64,000 nt of DNA from Mycolicibacterium sp. YH-1 (GCF_022557175.1 NZ_CP092915.1:6262001-6326000); one strand, 5' to 3'; positions 14,024-24,055 are shown, counted from the stretch's first letter. Notes: generated by a model from the letters alone, not told the origin. Made by a program: numbers and translations.

Positions 14024-15895
14024 ATGCCACCGACGAGGCAGTTACTCAGGATGGCCACCGCGGGGTCGGTGGACGACGGCAAGAGCACCCTGATCGGCCG
14101 GCTGATGCACGATACCGACAGCCTGCCTCTCGACCATCTCGATGCCGTCACTGACGAGGCCGGTGTCGCCGACCTGGCCGCGCTCTCCGACGGATTGCGC
14201 GCCGAGCGTGAACAGGGCATCACCATCGACGTCGCGTACCGGTTCTTCTCGACCGAGCATCGCAGCTACATCCTGGCCGACACCCCCGGCCACGAGCGGT
14301 ACACGCGCAACATGTTCACCGGAGCCTCCAACGCACACGTCGCGGTGCTGCTAGTGGATGCCCGGTCCGGCGTGCTTCGTCAGACCCGCCGACACGCGCG
14401 CATCGCCAAACTCCTTGGCATCCAACACTTTGTGGCTGCCGTCAACAAGATCGACCTCGTCGAGTTCGACGCGGGCAGGTTCAGCGAGGTCGAGGTTGAG
14501 CTCGCCCAGATGGCCGCCCGCCTCGGCGGCGCGGAACTGTCGGTCATCCCCATCGCCGCCAAGCTCGGGGACAATGTGGTGCACCGCTCCGACAACACTC
14601 CCTGGTACACCGGACCGACACTGCTGGAGTATCTCGAGGGCATCGAACTGTCCGCGCCGCAGCCCGAAACGGCCAAGCTGCGCTTTCCCATCCAGTGGGT
14701 GTCCCGACCGGGCACAGACCAGCGCAGGCGCTACACCGGCCGGCTGGCGTCGGGAACCCTGAGTGTGGGCGACTCCGTGGTCTCTCTGCCCGCGGGTACC
14801 CGCTCCACCGTGACCGCCGTCGACACTCTCGATGACTCCCGCACGACAGCCGTTGCACCACTGTCCATCTCGATCGAACTGGCCGATGACATCGATGTGG
14901 GCCGCGGCGACGTGCTGGTAAGCGGCACCGACAACGCGACACTGCCGGTGCTAGCCCGCGAAATCGACGCGACCGTGTGCTGGTTCGCCGAGACCCCACT
15001 GCGCGCCGGTGATCGAATCGCACTGAAGCAGACCTCAAAGACGGTGCGCGCCACGGTGCAGGCCCTGCACACCCGGCTGGATCCCGAAACACTCGACGAG
15101 CTGGACAATCCAGTTGAGCTGTCGCTCAACGATATCGGCACGATCACGTTGCGCACCAGCTCCGTCGTGGTAGCCGACCCGTACACCGACAATCGTGACA
15201 GCGGCGCGTTCATCCTGATCGACGAGACATCCAACGACACCATCGGTGCGGGCACCATCGTGCAACCCCGCGAGGTAAAGCCGGGAGCCCAGACCCGCAA
15301 TGACATTCGCTGGCACCCGTCGTCACTGGACCGTGACTACCGCTGGACGTCGACCGGCCAGCGCGGCGCCACCATCTGGTTCACTGGCCTTCCCGCATCG
15401 GGCAAGTCGACGGTGGCCGTCGCCGTGGAGCGCGCGCTGGTTGAGGCGGGAGAGGTCGCTTACCTGCTCGATGGTGACAACATCCGGCACGGACTGTCCG
15501 ACGATCTCGGCTTCTCCGCCGGTGACCGCGCCGAGAACATCAGGCGGGTAGGACATCTAACGCGCTTGTTCGCCGACGCAGGCGTGGTCGCGCTGGCCTC
15601 ACTGGTGTCGCCGCTGAAGTCGGACCGGGAGATCGCGCGCGCCCTCAACGACGCGGCGAAGCTGCCGTTCATCGAGGTACACATCTCGACGTCGGTGGCA
15701 GAGTGCGAGAAGCGCGATCCGAAGGGGCTCTACGCCCGGGCTCGGGCCGGCGAGCTGAAGGGGCTCACCGGCATCGACGGACCGTATGAGGCGCCCGAGA
15801 GTCCCGATCTGGTTCTCGACACCACAGGTGCCGATATCGATGACCTGGTGGCACAGGTGCTCAAGGTGCTGGAGGCCCGGCGTGGCAGCGCCTAG
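14024..15895 (+). CDS. cysNC: CysN-CysC fusion: sulfate adenylyltransferase GTPase subunit plus APS kinase
   Basis: A bifunctional protein that drives APS formation with GTP and phosphorylates APS to PAPS. The N-terminal ~420 residues are an EF-Tu-like GTPase: GSVDDGKSTLIGRL (G1), GITIDVAYR (G2), DTPGHERYTRN (G3) and NKIDL (G4). The C-terminal ~180 residues are APS kinase: GLPASGKSTVA (Walker A), DGDNIRHGLSDDLGFS, and the lid region KGLYARARAGELKGLTGIDGPYE. The length of 623 residues matches NodQ/CysNC fusions. The start is the ATG of MPPTRQLLRMATAGSVDDG, 28 nt after cysD. With cysD it makes PAPS, the donor of the Stf0 enzyme encoded in the same run. Confidence 0.96.
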   Translation: MPPTRQLLRMATAGSVDDGKSTLIGRLMHDTDSLPLDHLDAVTDEAGVADLAALSDGLRAEREQGITIDVAYRFFSTEHRSYILADTPGHERYTRNMFTGASNAHVAVLLVDARSGVLRQTRRHARIAKLLGIQHFVAAVNKIDLVEFDAGRFSEVEVELAQMAARLGGAELSVIPIAAKLGDNVVHRSDNTPWYTGPTLLEYLEGIELSAPQPETAKLRFPIQWVSRPGTDQRRRYTGRLASGTLSVGDSVVSLPAGTRSTVTAVDTLDDSRTTAVAPLSISIELADDIDVGRGDVLVSGTDNATLPVLAREIDATVCWFAETPLRAGDRIALKQTSKTVRATVQALHTRLDPETLDELDNPVELSLNDIGTITLRTSSVVVADPYTDNRDSGAFILIDETSNDTIGAGTIVQPREVKPGAQTRNDIRWHPSSLDRDYRWTSTGQRGATIWFTGLPASGKSTVAVAVERALVEAGEVAYLLDGDNIRHGLSDDLGFSAGDRAENIRRVGHLTRLFADAGVVALASLVSPLKSDREIARALNDAAKLPFIEVHISTSVAECEKRDPKGLYARARAGELKGLTGIDGPYEAPESPDLVLDTTGADIDDLVAQVLKVLEARRGSA

Positions 15896-15904
15896 GAAGA
15901 ACGC

Positions 15905-16672
15905 CTACCCGCCCACCCGGGCGACCACGAAGACACGGCGGAACGGGAAGAACGTGGTGCCGTCGGGACGCTGCGGATAGGCCGCGGCCAGCATCGGGGT
16001 GATCTCCCGCAGATACTGCTGCCACAGATCCTCGGGCAGCCGGCTCCGCACCTGGGTCAGCGCCGTGCCCATGATCCAGTCCAGAACCGGTGTCTGGCCG
16101 GTCAATTGATGGACATAGGTGGTCTCCCAGGCATCGACGGCGCAGCCCGCCTCGGTCAGGATGTCGGCGTAGCCCGTGGGTGTGTTCACCACCTTCTCAT
16201 CGCGGAACGGCATGTCCCGCAAGGGCTCGGCGAACGGTTCGGTGCGCGCGAGCGCCTTGACGGCCTCGTGCGAGGGGGCATTGAAGTTCCCCGGCACCTG
16301 CATCGCGATCCACGACCCGGGCGCCAACTCCCCCGCCCACCGCACCATCAGGTCCGTGTGGCCGGGTACCCACTGCAGCGCCGCGTTCGACACGACCACG
16401 TCGGTGTCGGGTTGCGGTGACCACGTCTCGAGGTCACCGACGACGGCGTCCAGGCCCCGATCACGCGCAGCGGCCACCATCTCCGGTGAGGAGTCGACGG
16501 CCTCGATCGCGGCGTCGGGCCACCGCTTCGACAGGCTGAGCGTGAGGTTGCCCGGCCCGCACCCGAGGTCGACGACGCGGCGCGGGTTCGTCGCTCCAAC
16601 CCGCGCCAGCAGGTCGAAGAACGGGCGTCCACGATCGTCTGCGAAGGCCAGGTACACGTCGGGATTCCACAC
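15905..16672 (-). CDS. tam: Trans-aconitate methyltransferase-like SAM enzyme (Tam, Rv0294-like)
   Basis: A class I SAM-dependent methyltransferase with motif [13 protein letters not shown], the acidic loop [12 protein letters not shown] and the motif IV region [12 protein letters not shown]. The run [19 protein letters not shown] is typical of Tam, which methylates trans-aconitate to relieve its inhibition of aconitase. I chose the GTG at 16672 ([10 protein letters not shown]), which aligns with the M. tuberculosis start MWDPDVYLAF as I remember it, giving 255 residues. A longer frame up to 16849 would overlap the divergent amidohydrolase. The two starts lie only 16 nt apart, so the promoters must lie inside the opposite genes. 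Confidence 0.88.
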   Translation of the reverse strand: MWNPDVYLAFADDRGRPFFDLLARVGATNPRRVVDLGCGPGNLTLSLSKRWPDAAIEAVDSSPEMVAAARDRGLDAVVGDLETWSPQPDTDVVVSNAALQWVPGHTDLMVRWAGELAPGSWIAMQVPGNFNAPSHEAVKALARTEPFAEPLRDMPFRDEKVVNTPTGYADILTEAGCAVDAWETTYVHQLTGQTPVLDWIMGTALTQVRSRLPEDLWQQYLREITPMLAAAYPQRPDGTTFFPFRRVFVVARVGG

Positions 16673-16688
16673 CGTGACATTCTCTCTG

Positions 16689-17591
16689 ATGATGGAAGCC
16701 TCAGACTCCGTACGTTCGATCTGGACATCGCTCGGGTTGCCCGGCATCGTCGACGTCCACACCCACTTCATGCCGAAACCGGTGATGGACAAGGTGTGGA
16801 AGTACTTCGACGACGTGGGACCGCTGGTCGGGCGGCCCTGGCCGATCACCTACCGCACCGACGAGGCCAACCGCCTGGCCACGCTGCGCGGCTTCGGCGT
16901 GCGGTCCTTCACATCCCTGGTCTATCCGCACAAACCGCAGATGGCGGCCTGGCTGAATCAGTGGGCCACCCAGTTCGCGGCGGACACCCCGGACTGCCTT
17001 TCCACCGCCACGCTGTTCCCAGAACCCGGCGTGAGCGGTTACGTCACCGACGCGATCGACCGTGGCACCCGTGTGTTCAAGGTCCACGTCCAGGTCGGGC
17101 AGTTCGACCCCAGCGATCCCCTGTTGGACGACGCCTGGGGCGTGATTGCCGACGCCGGCGTCCCCGTCGTCATCCACTGCGGTTCGGGGCCGGCCCCCGG
17201 CGATCACACCGGGCCCGGGCCCATCCTGGCGTTGCTCGCGCGCCACCCGCGGCTGCGGCTGATCGTGGCGCACATGGGCATGCCCGAGTACACCGACTTC
17301 CTCGATATCTGCGACAGGTATGACGGCGTGCACCTCGACACCACCATGGCGTTCACCCCGTTCGTCGAGGAGAACATGCCCTTCCCCGCCGACGCATATC
17401 CACGGCTGCGCGACCTGGGCGATCGCATTCTGTTCGGTAGCGACTTCCCCAACATCCCGTACGGCTACGCCGACGCGCTCACCGCGGTGACCCGGCTGGA
17501 CCATTTCGACGATGACTGGCGACGCGGCGTGCTGTACGACAACGGCGCCCGATTGTTCGACCTCGACCGCCAGGACAGTTTGCCGGGATAG
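16689..17591 (+). CDS. Amidohydrolase-2 family metal-dependent hydrolase/decarboxylase
   Basis: A TIM-barrel amidohydrolase of the ACMSD/amidohydrolase-2 type. Visible metal or catalytic positions are the first-strand [19 protein letters not shown] (third-strand His), [11 protein letters not shown] (fourth-strand His) and the final [13 protein letters not shown] (Asp). Members hydrolyse lactones or amides or decarboxylate aromatic acids; the substrate is unknown here. It starts at ATG 16689 (or 16692), 16 nt from the divergent tam start, and ends 8 nt before the frameshifted hydrolase gene on the same strand. From memory, the M. tuberculosis locus has no gene here between Rv0294 and Rv0293c, so this looks like an insertion or a loss in that species. 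Confidence 0.85.
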   Translation: MMEASDSVRSIWTSLGLPGIVDVHTHFMPKPVMDKVWKYFDDVGPLVGRPWPITYRTDEANRLATLRGFGVRSFTSLVYPHKPQMAAWLNQWATQFAADTPDCLSTATLFPEPGVSGYVTDAIDRGTRVFKVHVQVGQFDPSDPLLDDAWGVIADAGVPVVIHCGSGPAPGDHTGPGPILALLARHPRLRLIVAHMGMPEYTDFLDICDRYDGVHLDTTMAFTPFVEENMPFPADAYPRLRDLGDRILFGSDFPNIPYGYADALTAVTRLDHFDDDWRRGVLYDNGARLFDLDRQDSLPG

Positions 17592-17599
17592 CATCACGT

Positions 17600-18794
17600 G
17601 TGGCCAGTGTCGCCCCGATCGATCCGCCGATTCCGGTTCCCGATGTCGAGGGCGCCGACGCCTCGGCCCGCGGCTTACCGCGTCGGGACGACCTGAGCTG
17701 GCATCAGAAGCTCATCGTCGACTCCTCGGCCGTCGCCGACCTGGGCCTGCGCACGGCCATCGCGTCGGTGATCGGTGCTGCCATGTTGCCGCGCGTCGCG
17801 GCGGCGACACTGCGCCCGTCGCAGACCAGAGCCGAACACGACGCACTCGAGTTCTACGCCGAACTCGGTGCGGCGCGCGATCCCGTCACGTCGTTTCCTG
17901 CGCCAACCGAGATGCCGCGCGTCTCGACGCGCGCGGCGAACCCGTTCGCCGAGTGGATCGCACACGGGCGGGTGGAGAACATCCGCTTCACGAGTAGCCA
18001 TCGGGCGATCAACCCAGCCCTGAGAGAGCGGCGCAGCGCCTACACGCGTAACAACGTCGTCCACGCACAGCACTGGCTCCACGACGACGGTCCTCGTCCC
18101 ACGCTGTGTCTGATCCACGGTTTCATGGGATCGGCATATCTGTTCAACGGGTTGTTCTTCTCGCTGCCGTGGTTCTACCGGTCGGGTTACGACGTGCTGC
18201 TCTACACGCTGCCCTTCCACGGTCAGCGTGCCGAGAAGCACTCCCCCTTCAGCGGTTACGGCTACTTCGCCGACGGCCTGGGCGGCTTCGCCGAGGCGAT
18301 GTCGCAGGCCGTGCACGACTTCCGCTCGGTGCTGGACTATCTCGAGCACACCGGTGTGGACCGAATCGCCCTGACGGGAATGTCCTTGGGCGGCTACACC
18401 TCGGCACTCATCGCAAGCGTCGATGACCGGGTTCAGGCCGTCATCCCCAACGTGCCGGTGGTGACGCCGGACGCCGCGTTCGACGACTGGTTCCCGGCGA
18501 GCCTGCTGGTCAAGCTTGGCAACCGAATGGCGGGAACCGACAGCGACCTGATGTCGGCCGCGTCGGCCTACCACTCACCGCTGAACTACCCCCCCGCTGG
18601 TGCCGAGGGATCGCCGTCTCATCATCACCGGCCTCGGTGATCGTCTCGCACCGCCCGAGCAAGCCGAAATGCTCTGGGAACACTGGGATCGCTGCGCGTT
18701 TCACTGGTTCCCCGGCAATCACATCCTGCACGTCAGCCAGCCCGACTACCTGCGCAGGATGACCCGCTTCATGCGGGGGTTCATGTTCGGCTAG
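17600..18794 (+). pseudogene. Alpha/beta hydrolase with a frameshift in a C7 tract (Rv0293c-like)
   Basis: The N-terminal frame (GTG 17600) encodes an alpha/beta hydrolase with an oxyanion loop LCLIHGFMGSAY and nucleophile elbow LTGMSLGGYTSAL. In this frame it runs to a stop at 18640 after a nonsensical His/Arg-rich end. The true C-terminus (VPRDRRLIITGLGDRLAP...WFPGNHILHV, with the acid and catalytic His) continues in another frame to 18794. Removing one C from the seven-C run at 18589-18595 joins the two into a 397-residue protein, close to the 400 of Rv0293c as I recall. So there is either a +1 homopolymer error in the sequence or a real frameshift. It ends 11 nt from the convergent eccE3. 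Confidence 0.82.
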
Positions 18795-18805
18795 GCGTGG
18801 CCCCG

Positions 18806-19738
18806 CTACAACCGCGCGTGCGCGCCCACCGTCGAACCGTCCGAACCGACCGGCCACGTCACCTGATCGAGTGCATCGGCGCGCAACGGGGCAGCGGCGA
18901 TGTCGAGGCGATCGACCGACCGCGGGTCCAGTGCGCTCAGAAGCGGCTTGTGGCGGCCGTTCTGAGACTTCAGTCCCGTGACCGGCGGGCCCGAGGGGGC
19001 TTCGGCGGTGCGGAACGCGGCCACTGCGACGACGCGAGGATTCGCTGCGGTGCCAGTGAACTCGAGGGCCGTCCAGATCTCTCCCTGGTCCTGTGACCAC
19101 ACCTCGACCAGGCGCTCCGACAGTCCCGCGTCGGCGGGTATGGCGTAGGCGGCCAGATACCCCTGCTCGTCGCGCATTCCGCGCCACGTCTCCTTGGCCT
19201 TCGGCGTCCACGGCGCATTGGCGGTGTCGACGATCGTCGCGTCGAGTCCGAGTTCACGGAGATGATCCGCCAGCCGCCGCCCGACGACCTCGGCGGTGTC
19301 ATACAGCGGCAGCTGCGGTGAGCGCGCCTGCAGCGCGGCAAGGTTGTCGGTGGCCGCCAGCGTCACGCTGATCCAGGTGCGCCGCGTGCCTGCGCCGTCC
19401 AGGTTGGTGAGACGGACCTTGGCACTGCGGATTCCGTATCGCTCGACGTAGCCGGCGACCGCCGCCAGCGGCGCCGTGACTCCCGCGGGCGCCTTGACCG
19501 ACAGCAGCATCGCCACCTCATCGGATGGCGTCCGCGCGGACCTGCCGTGGTTGCGGCGCCACACCGCCAGCCTCCGCCCGAGCATCGTGGTGAGGAACTC
19601 TCCACGCCACCAGGCGAACACGACGAGCACGACGACAACCGCGACGCCGAGTACCCAGCGCTCGAAGGTTGTCTGGAAGGGGTAGGACATCGCGGCCGAG
19701 ATGATGGCCAACAGTGCCAGGGTGATTCGGGCCGTCAT
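18806..19738 (-). CDS. eccE3: ESX-3 membrane component EccE3
   Basis: The outermost core subunit of the ESX-3 membrane complex, packing around the EccB-EccC-EccD protomers. Two N-terminal membrane helices (LALLAIISAAMSYPF and LGVAVVVVLVVFAWW) are followed by a cytoplasmic domain rich in strands, the standard EccE layout. It has 310 residues, slightly shorter than the M. tuberculosis protein. It is the last gene of the operon. Its ATG overlaps the mycP3 stop by 4 nt (ATGA), showing translational coupling. EccE is the least conserved core subunit, so assignment rests on topology and on its position after mycP3. Confidence 0.93.
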   Translation of the reverse strand: MTARITLALLAIISAAMSYPFQTTFERWVLGVAVVVVLVVFAWWRGEFLTTMLGRRLAVWRRNHGRSARTPSDEVAMLLSVKAPAGVTAPLAAVAGYVERYGIRSAKVRLTNLDGAGTRRTWISVTLAATDNLAALQARSPQLPLYDTAEVVGRRLADHLRELGLDATIVDTANAPWTPKAKETWRGMRDEQGYLAAYAIPADAGLSERLVEVWSQDQGEIWTALEFTGTAANPRVVAVAAFRTAEAPSGPPVTGLKSQNGRHKPLLSALDPRSVDRLDIAAAPLRADALDQVTWPVGSDGSTVGAHARL

Positions 19739-21153
19739 CGGGCCTCCCTCCGATCTGCGGCCTCAGCCGTGTTGTCCTTGCGACGTTGCGTGGCATAGGC
19801 CGCGGTGGCCACGGCGACCAGCATGAGGACGCCGGTGCCGATGAACGCAATCGTGCGGGGGGTGGTGTCAGTGACGCTGGGTTCTGCCGGCGCGGCCACA
19901 GGTGTGGCTGGTGTCTGTGCGGCGGCACCCAACTCGGCGACGTCCCACGTCAGAGCGGCCACCGGATCCACGAGACCGGCGCCGACCAGGTTCGACGGTG
20001 ACCGGGCCGCACCATGTGAACTCGCGGTGATCCGATGGACCACCTCGGCAGCACTGAGCTCGGGGAATCTGCTGCGGACCAGCGCGGCGATCCCGGAGAC
20101 ATACGCCGAGGCGTAACTGCTTCCGCTGATGCCGAACAGCTGGCCCTGATCGTTGGGCAGCGCGTTGGCCAGTCCGCCACCATCGGCGTTGCTCACCGAG
20201 GAGACGTTCTCGCCCGGCGCCGCGACGCCAACCCACGGGCCCGCGGTAGTGAACGCCGACGGTTGACCGTCGGGGGTCAACGAGCCGACGGACAGCACGT
20301 ACGGCTGCCACCACGACGGTATCGACACCGACGTCACACTCGACCAGTTGCGGGGGTCTTCGGGGCGCGCGAGATCCGACAGCGGGTTGGACGGGCAGTC
20401 CGACCCGGCGTTCAGACCGGTGCGGTTGTTACCCGCCGCGGCCACGATGACGACGTCCTTGTCGACCGACGCATAGCGCAGCGCCGCACCGAGTTCCGCC
20501 TGGTCGACCATCTTGTCGGCCGGCAGGCATGTCACGGCGGAGATGTTGATGACCCGGGCGCCCAGATCTGCCGCGCGCACGACGGCGCGGGCCAGCGTTG
20601 CGATGTCCAGCGCCGCCCGGGCTGCGACTGGGTCCTCGCCAGGATTGCGCGGGGCGAACCGGGCCGAGGTCTGGCGGATCGAGATGAGGCGGGCCGCGGG
20701 TGCGACACCGGAGAACCCATCCTCACCCGGCTGGCCGGCGATGAGACCCGCGACCAGCGTGCCGTGGCCGTCACAGTCGGTGAGGCCGTCGGTGCTCTCG
20801 ACGTAGTCACCGCCTGCCTCAACGTTGGGCAGCCGAGGTCCGGGCCGTACGCCCGTGTCGATCACCGCGACCGTCTGGCCCTCGCCGCGGCTGTAACCCC
20901 AGGCGCCGCTCAGGTTCAGCAGCGACGTGTTCGGGTTCACCGCACCGGGGTTCGTACCGGGGAACACGCCGGCGGTGATGCAGTCGCCGCGCTGCGTCAT
21001 CGGCGCAGCCGGTCCCGCCGTCCCTGGTGGCGGCGCCACGTCGGGGGGAACCGTCGGTGGCGTGATGGCCCCTGCCGCAGGACAACTCGTCACCGCGACG
21101 GCAACAGACACCGCCAGCGCCGAGATGCCGGTACGCAGTCGCGTGCGAGTCAC
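19735..21153 (-). CDS. mycP3: ESX-3 mycosin (subtilisin-like serine protease) MycP3
   Basis: A membrane-anchored periplasmic subtilase required for ESX function. A signal peptide (about ISALAVSVAVAVTSCPAAGA) leads to a Pro-rich N-terminal extension. The catalytic triad follows: Asp in TVAVIDTGV, His in DCDGHGTLVAGLIAG, Ser in GISGSSYASAYVSG. A C-terminal helix (IAFIGTGVLMLVAVATAAYA) anchors it. Paired cysteines (GDCITAG, VTCLPADK, SDCPSN) fit the mycosin disulfides. The start is GTG 21153, overlapping the eccD3 stop in GTGA; the frame is open further upstream inside eccD3 but that is not coding. The length is 472 residues. Confidence 0.96.
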   Translation of the reverse strand: MTRTRLRTGISALAVSVAVAVTSCPAAGAITPPTVPPDVAPPPGTAGPAAPMTQRGDCITAGVFPGTNPGAVNPNTSLLNLSGAWGYSRGEGQTVAVIDTGVRPGPRLPNVEAGGDYVESTDGLTDCDGHGTLVAGLIAGQPGEDGFSGVAPAARLISIRQTSARFAPRNPGEDPVAARAALDIATLARAVVRAADLGARVINISAVTCLPADKMVDQAELGAALRYASVDKDVVIVAAAGNNRTGLNAGSDCPSNPLSDLARPEDPRNWSSVTSVSIPSWWQPYVLSVGSLTPDGQPSAFTTAGPWVGVAAPGENVSSVSNADGGGLANALPNDQGQLFGISGSSYASAYVSGIAALVRSRFPELSAAEVVHRITASSHGAARSPSNLVGAGLVDPVAALTWDVAELGAAAQTPATPVAAPAEPSVTDTTPRTIAFIGTGVLMLVAVATAAYATQRRKDNTAEAADRREAR

Positions 21154-22589
21154 CGATTCAGCACCCAGGCGAACAGACCGACGAGGTAGGCCAGGACGGG
21201 GATCAGCGAGGCGTCCAGAGCCGAGGCCAGGAAGCCGGTGAGCCGTCGCATCGGCAGCGAGTAGGTGTCCGGCGACGCGACGACCGGATTCAGCGCGGCG
21301 ATCGCCCACCCCACGGCCAGGATCGCCAGCGCGATCAATGCCCACCACGCGGCCGTGTAGCGCTCGTCGAGCAGGAACACCACGACCAGTCCCACGGTGA
21401 CCAGGTAGGGCTGGCTGAGCAGCCACGCCTTGCACGGGGCGGAGTCCCACACCCTGGCCCGCAGTGCGGTACCGAGCGCGGCGGCGCCGAGCACGTACCA
21501 CGCCCACGGCGAAACACCCTGGGGGACGACCAGTGTCAGCGAACCGGCCACGGACAGCAGGACGCCAGCGGCGATGAATCCGGTCTGGTGTGAGTCGCTG
21601 ACGCGGACGCGTCGCGGCAGGTCCTCGAGAAGCCGCTGCGAGGGGGCCGACGGCGCGGGGTCACCCGGTGCGGGAAGGACGGGTGCCGGGAAGCGGGCCC
21701 ACAGCGCGGACAGCGAGGCGGCCTGCACGGTGACGATCAGGGCCAGCACGATCAGGATCGCGGCGATCGCCACGGAGTTCAGGCCCCAGATGGCGGCAGC
21801 GCCCGCGGTCAGGACCGCGGCCCCACCAACGGCGACGACGGCGGTGAACAGCGCGATCGCCCGCTCCCCGATGGTGATGCTGATGATGGACCACGCCGTG
21901 ACGCCCGCGGCTGCGAGCAGGATCTGCGCAGCCCCGAACTCTCCCGGCACGGCGAGCGCGAAGGCCGCCGCAACCGGCACGAGGGCGCTCACCGACAGCG
22001 CCGTCGCGAGGCGCGGTGAACGAGAGCGGGTCACGAGCGCACCCAGCACCGTCAATGCGGCGAGACCGCTGACAGTGAACAGGCCGGCGTACTCACCGGT
22101 GACAACCCGATGCACGCTGGCCACGGCCGTGGCCAGCAGGATCACACCGATCACCGCGATGGCAGCGGCCCGCTCGATGTGCGCAGCACCCCATGGCCTC
22201 TCGCGCGCCGCGGAGAAGATCACCGCGGCGTCGGCGATGTCCTCGACGATGCGCGGCGCGGGGGTTCCGACGGGCACGGGCTGCAGTGCGAGCAGATCAC
22301 CGTCGACGACGCCCACGGTGTCCAGGGTGGCGTCGAGGCTGAACGACGCACCGCCGACCGGCGCCAGCGACAGCACGACGGGCGTGCCGCTGTCGTCGTC
22401 GTTGACCTCGGCCTGGTGCGCCATGCGACGCACCGCGGGCAGGATCTCGCGCAGCGGCAGCTCGGTCGGCAGGGCCATATCGGTGATGCGGCCGCCGCTC
22501 TCGCCGGTGGCAAGCACCGCGACGCGGACGATCGGCATCACCGACGATCCGGAGGGGGCGGTCACGCCCGGTGTGATGGTGTCGGACAT
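21150..22589 (-). CDS. eccD3: ESX-3 membrane channel component EccD3
   Basis: The N-terminal ~100 residues form the ubiquitin-like cytoplasmic domain ([28 protein letters not shown]...). They are followed by about eleven closely spaced membrane helices, the hallmark of EccD, which lines the membrane vestibule of the ESX core. The length of 479 residues is close to the usual 470. The start is ATG 22589, and the gene begins 28 nt inside the end of espG3. The stop overlaps the mycP3 start. The internal helices are strongly Ala/Val/Leu-rich with few charged residues, as expected. Confidence 0.95.
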   Translation of the reverse strand: MSDTITPGVTAPSGSSVMPIVRVAVLATGESGGRITDMALPTELPLREILPAVRRMAHQAEVNDDDSGTPVVLSLAPVGGASFSLDATLDTVGVVDGDLLALQPVPVGTPAPRIVEDIADAAVIFSAARERPWGAAHIERAAAIAVIGVILLATAVASVHRVVTGEYAGLFTVSGLAALTVLGALVTRSRSPRLATALSVSALVPVAAAFALAVPGEFGAAQILLAAAGVTAWSIISITIGERAIALFTAVVAVGGAAVLTAGAAAIWGLNSVAIAAILIVLALIVTVQAASLSALWARFPAPVLPAPGDPAPSAPSQRLLEDLPRRVRVSDSHQTGFIAAGVLLSVAGSLTLVVPQGVSPWAWYVLGAAALGTALRARVWDSAPCKAWLLSQPYLVTVGLVVVFLLDERYTAAWWALIALAILAVGWAIAALNPVVASPDTYSLPMRRLTGFLASALDASLIPVLAYLVGLFAWVLNR

Positions 22590-23431
22590 TGCTGATCTTC
22601 CGTTCTCTGGTCGAAGTCTCTAATGAGGTGGGCCTCGGGGAACCACTCCCCGTCCGGCAGCGTCGCGGTGAGTCGCTCGACGGCGGCGGCGATGGCCAGC
22701 GGGGTGCCCGACGCGAATGTCGACACCCATTCGCCGTCGAATGCCTTTGTGGGGCTCACGACTACGCGCCCCGCGGAGGTGTCGACGACGCTGACGCCGA
22801 CGTCGGTGCTGACCCGATGACCGTCGCGGTGGTCACCGGCCACGATCTCCACGTAGGTCCGGTCGGGCGCATACGCCGCCTCCACCACGTGCCGTGCCCC
22901 GGGCGGGATGCCCAGGAACTCGACGACGTCGGCCAGCGCGGCGCCGTCGCGCAACTGCGCGTCCGCCTTGGCACCGATCCGGACCGGGATGGTGAACTGG
23001 TCGAACTGGGCCGGCGAACGTCCGGACAGGCCGGCGGTCAGGACCGGCACCAGTGCCTCGGGGTGGTCGACGTCGAGTTCGGTGAACGTCACCAGCTGAC
23101 CGTTGCGCAGCGCCACCACCGTGCGGCCGTCACGCCGAGCGACCAAGCCGCGCAGCACGTCTCCGCGCGCGGACACAAATCGCAGCTCGAGCCAGCGCCG
23201 CGCACGGCATGCCGTCGTGACCCACCGGGCGACCGGCGGGATGACGCCGTCGCCGACCAGCACACCCAGCTCGCTCAGCTCGGCACGGCGATCCGCTTCG
23301 AACACTGCGCGCTCGGACGGGTCGGCATACGGCGGCGTGATGGCAAGCACCCACGGAAAGCTCCCGGCACCAACCGATTCCGCGATGAACCAGGCCTGCT
23401 CGACGGTCAGCTCGACCGCGTTAACGCCCAC
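22562..23431 (-). CDS. espG3: ESX-3 PE/PPE-specific chaperone EspG3
   Basis: A cytoplasmic chaperone that binds the hh motif at the tip of the PPE partner and keeps the PE5-PPE4-type dimer soluble for export. A mixed alpha/beta protein of 289 residues starting [20 protein letters not shown]. The fold is inferred from similarity and position rather than from a short catalytic motif, because EspG has none. It lies 6 nt after esxH and overlaps eccD3 by 28 nt. It is normally specific to its own ESX system, so its targets should include the PPE encoded three genes upstream. Confidence 0.94.
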   Translation of the reverse strand: MGVNAVELTVEQAWFIAESVGAGSFPWVLAITPPYADPSERAVFEADRRAELSELGVLVGDGVIPPVARWVTTACRARRWLELRFVSARGDVLRGLVARRDGRTVVALRNGQLVTFTELDVDHPEALVPVLTAGLSGRSPAQFDQFTIPVRIGAKADAQLRDGAALADVVEFLGIPPGARHVVEAAYAPDRTYVEIVAGDHRDGHRVSTDVGVSVVDTSAGRVVVSPTKAFDGEWVSTFASGTPLAIAAAVERLTATLPDGEWFPEAHLIRDFDQRTEDQQCPTPSHRA

Positions 23432-23437
23432 TGCTCA

Positions 23438-23731
23438 TCAGGCGCCGACCCACTTGGCGCCCTGGGCCGCGTCACGTGCGCTCATCGACATGGTGTTCAT
23501 CTCGTGGGTGCTGGCCATCGCCCGGTAGGCACGGACCAGTTCCTCGAGCGAGGTGTTCCACTGGGCCTGCCATGCCTGGTAGGACATCCCGGTGTCACCC
23601 TGCCAGCCCGCGGACAGTGCCGCCTGCTCGCTCGCGACATCGGCTCCCACAGCGTGCAGCGCACCCGAGTAGGAGTTCATCTCGGCGGACAGTGCCATCA
23701 TCGCCGGGTAGTTGTACATGATCTGAGACAT
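23438..23731 (-). CDS. esxH: ESX-3 substrate EsxH (TB10.4-like WXG100 protein)
   Basis: A secreted WXG100 helical hairpin of 97 residues. The N-terminus [11 protein letters not shown] and the turn motif SAGWQGDTG (W-x-G at residues 43-45) identify EsxH. It pairs with EsxG, and the pair is needed for siderophore-bound iron uptake in mycobacteria. In M. tuberculosis EsxH a zinc site uses His14, His70, His76 and Glu77 (known from its structure, as I recall). Here position 14 is Leu and position 70 is Arg, and only His76-Glu77 remain, so the same site cannot form. GAAGGGAAT precedes the start as ribosome binding site. Confidence 0.97.
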   Translation of the reverse strand: MSQIMYNYPAMMALSAEMNSYSGALHAVGADVASEQAALSAGWQGDTGMSYQAWQAQWNTSLEELVRAYRAMASTHEMNTMSMSARDAAQGAKWVGA

Positions 23732-23761
23732 CAGATATTCCCTTCAGCTCTGCTCGGCGGT

Positions 23762-24055
23762 TCAGATGGCGGTGTAGCTGCTGGACGCGGCGGCATCCTC
23801 GGCGACGTAGGTGGAGGCGGCGTCACCAATGTTGGCCTGCGCGACGTCGAGCAGCGCGTTCACGCGTGCCGACACCTCGATGAAGCGTGCGTGCGCGGCC
23901 TGGAACGCGGCTGCCGACTCACCCATGTGGAAGGCCTGCGACGCCTGGGCCGCCTGCTCGGCCTGGGCGATGGTGCTGCGCATCAGACCGGCCTTCGCGG
24001 CGAACGCGCCCTCCGAGGCGATGAGTTGGGGGATGTGAGCATCAAGGAGGCTCAT
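23762..24055 (-). CDS. esxG: ESX-3 substrate EsxG (WXG100 protein, secretion-signal partner)
   Basis: The partner of EsxH, 97 residues beginning MSLLDAHIPQLIAS. The turn carries HMG instead of the canonical WxG (AFHMGESAAAF), as is usual for EsxG. The C-terminal tail has YVAED, the Y-x-x-x-D type VII export motif, so EsxG carries the secretion signal of the dimer. GAAAGGA lies before the ATG. The 30 nt gap to esxH and the 85 nt gap to PPE4 fit a polycistronic mRNA with strong ribosome binding sites for the small substrates. Confidence 0.97.
   Translation of the reverse strand: MSLLDAHIPQLIASEGAFAAKAGLMRSTIAQAEQAAQASQAFHMGESAAAFQAAHARFIEVSARVNALLDVAQANIGDAASTYVAEDAAASSSYTAI

Noticed and set aside
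21154..21507. Upstream extension of mycP3
   Set aside because: The open frame lies inside eccD3, lacks signal-peptide character, and the GTG at 21153 overlaps the eccD3 stop as expected for coupled genes.
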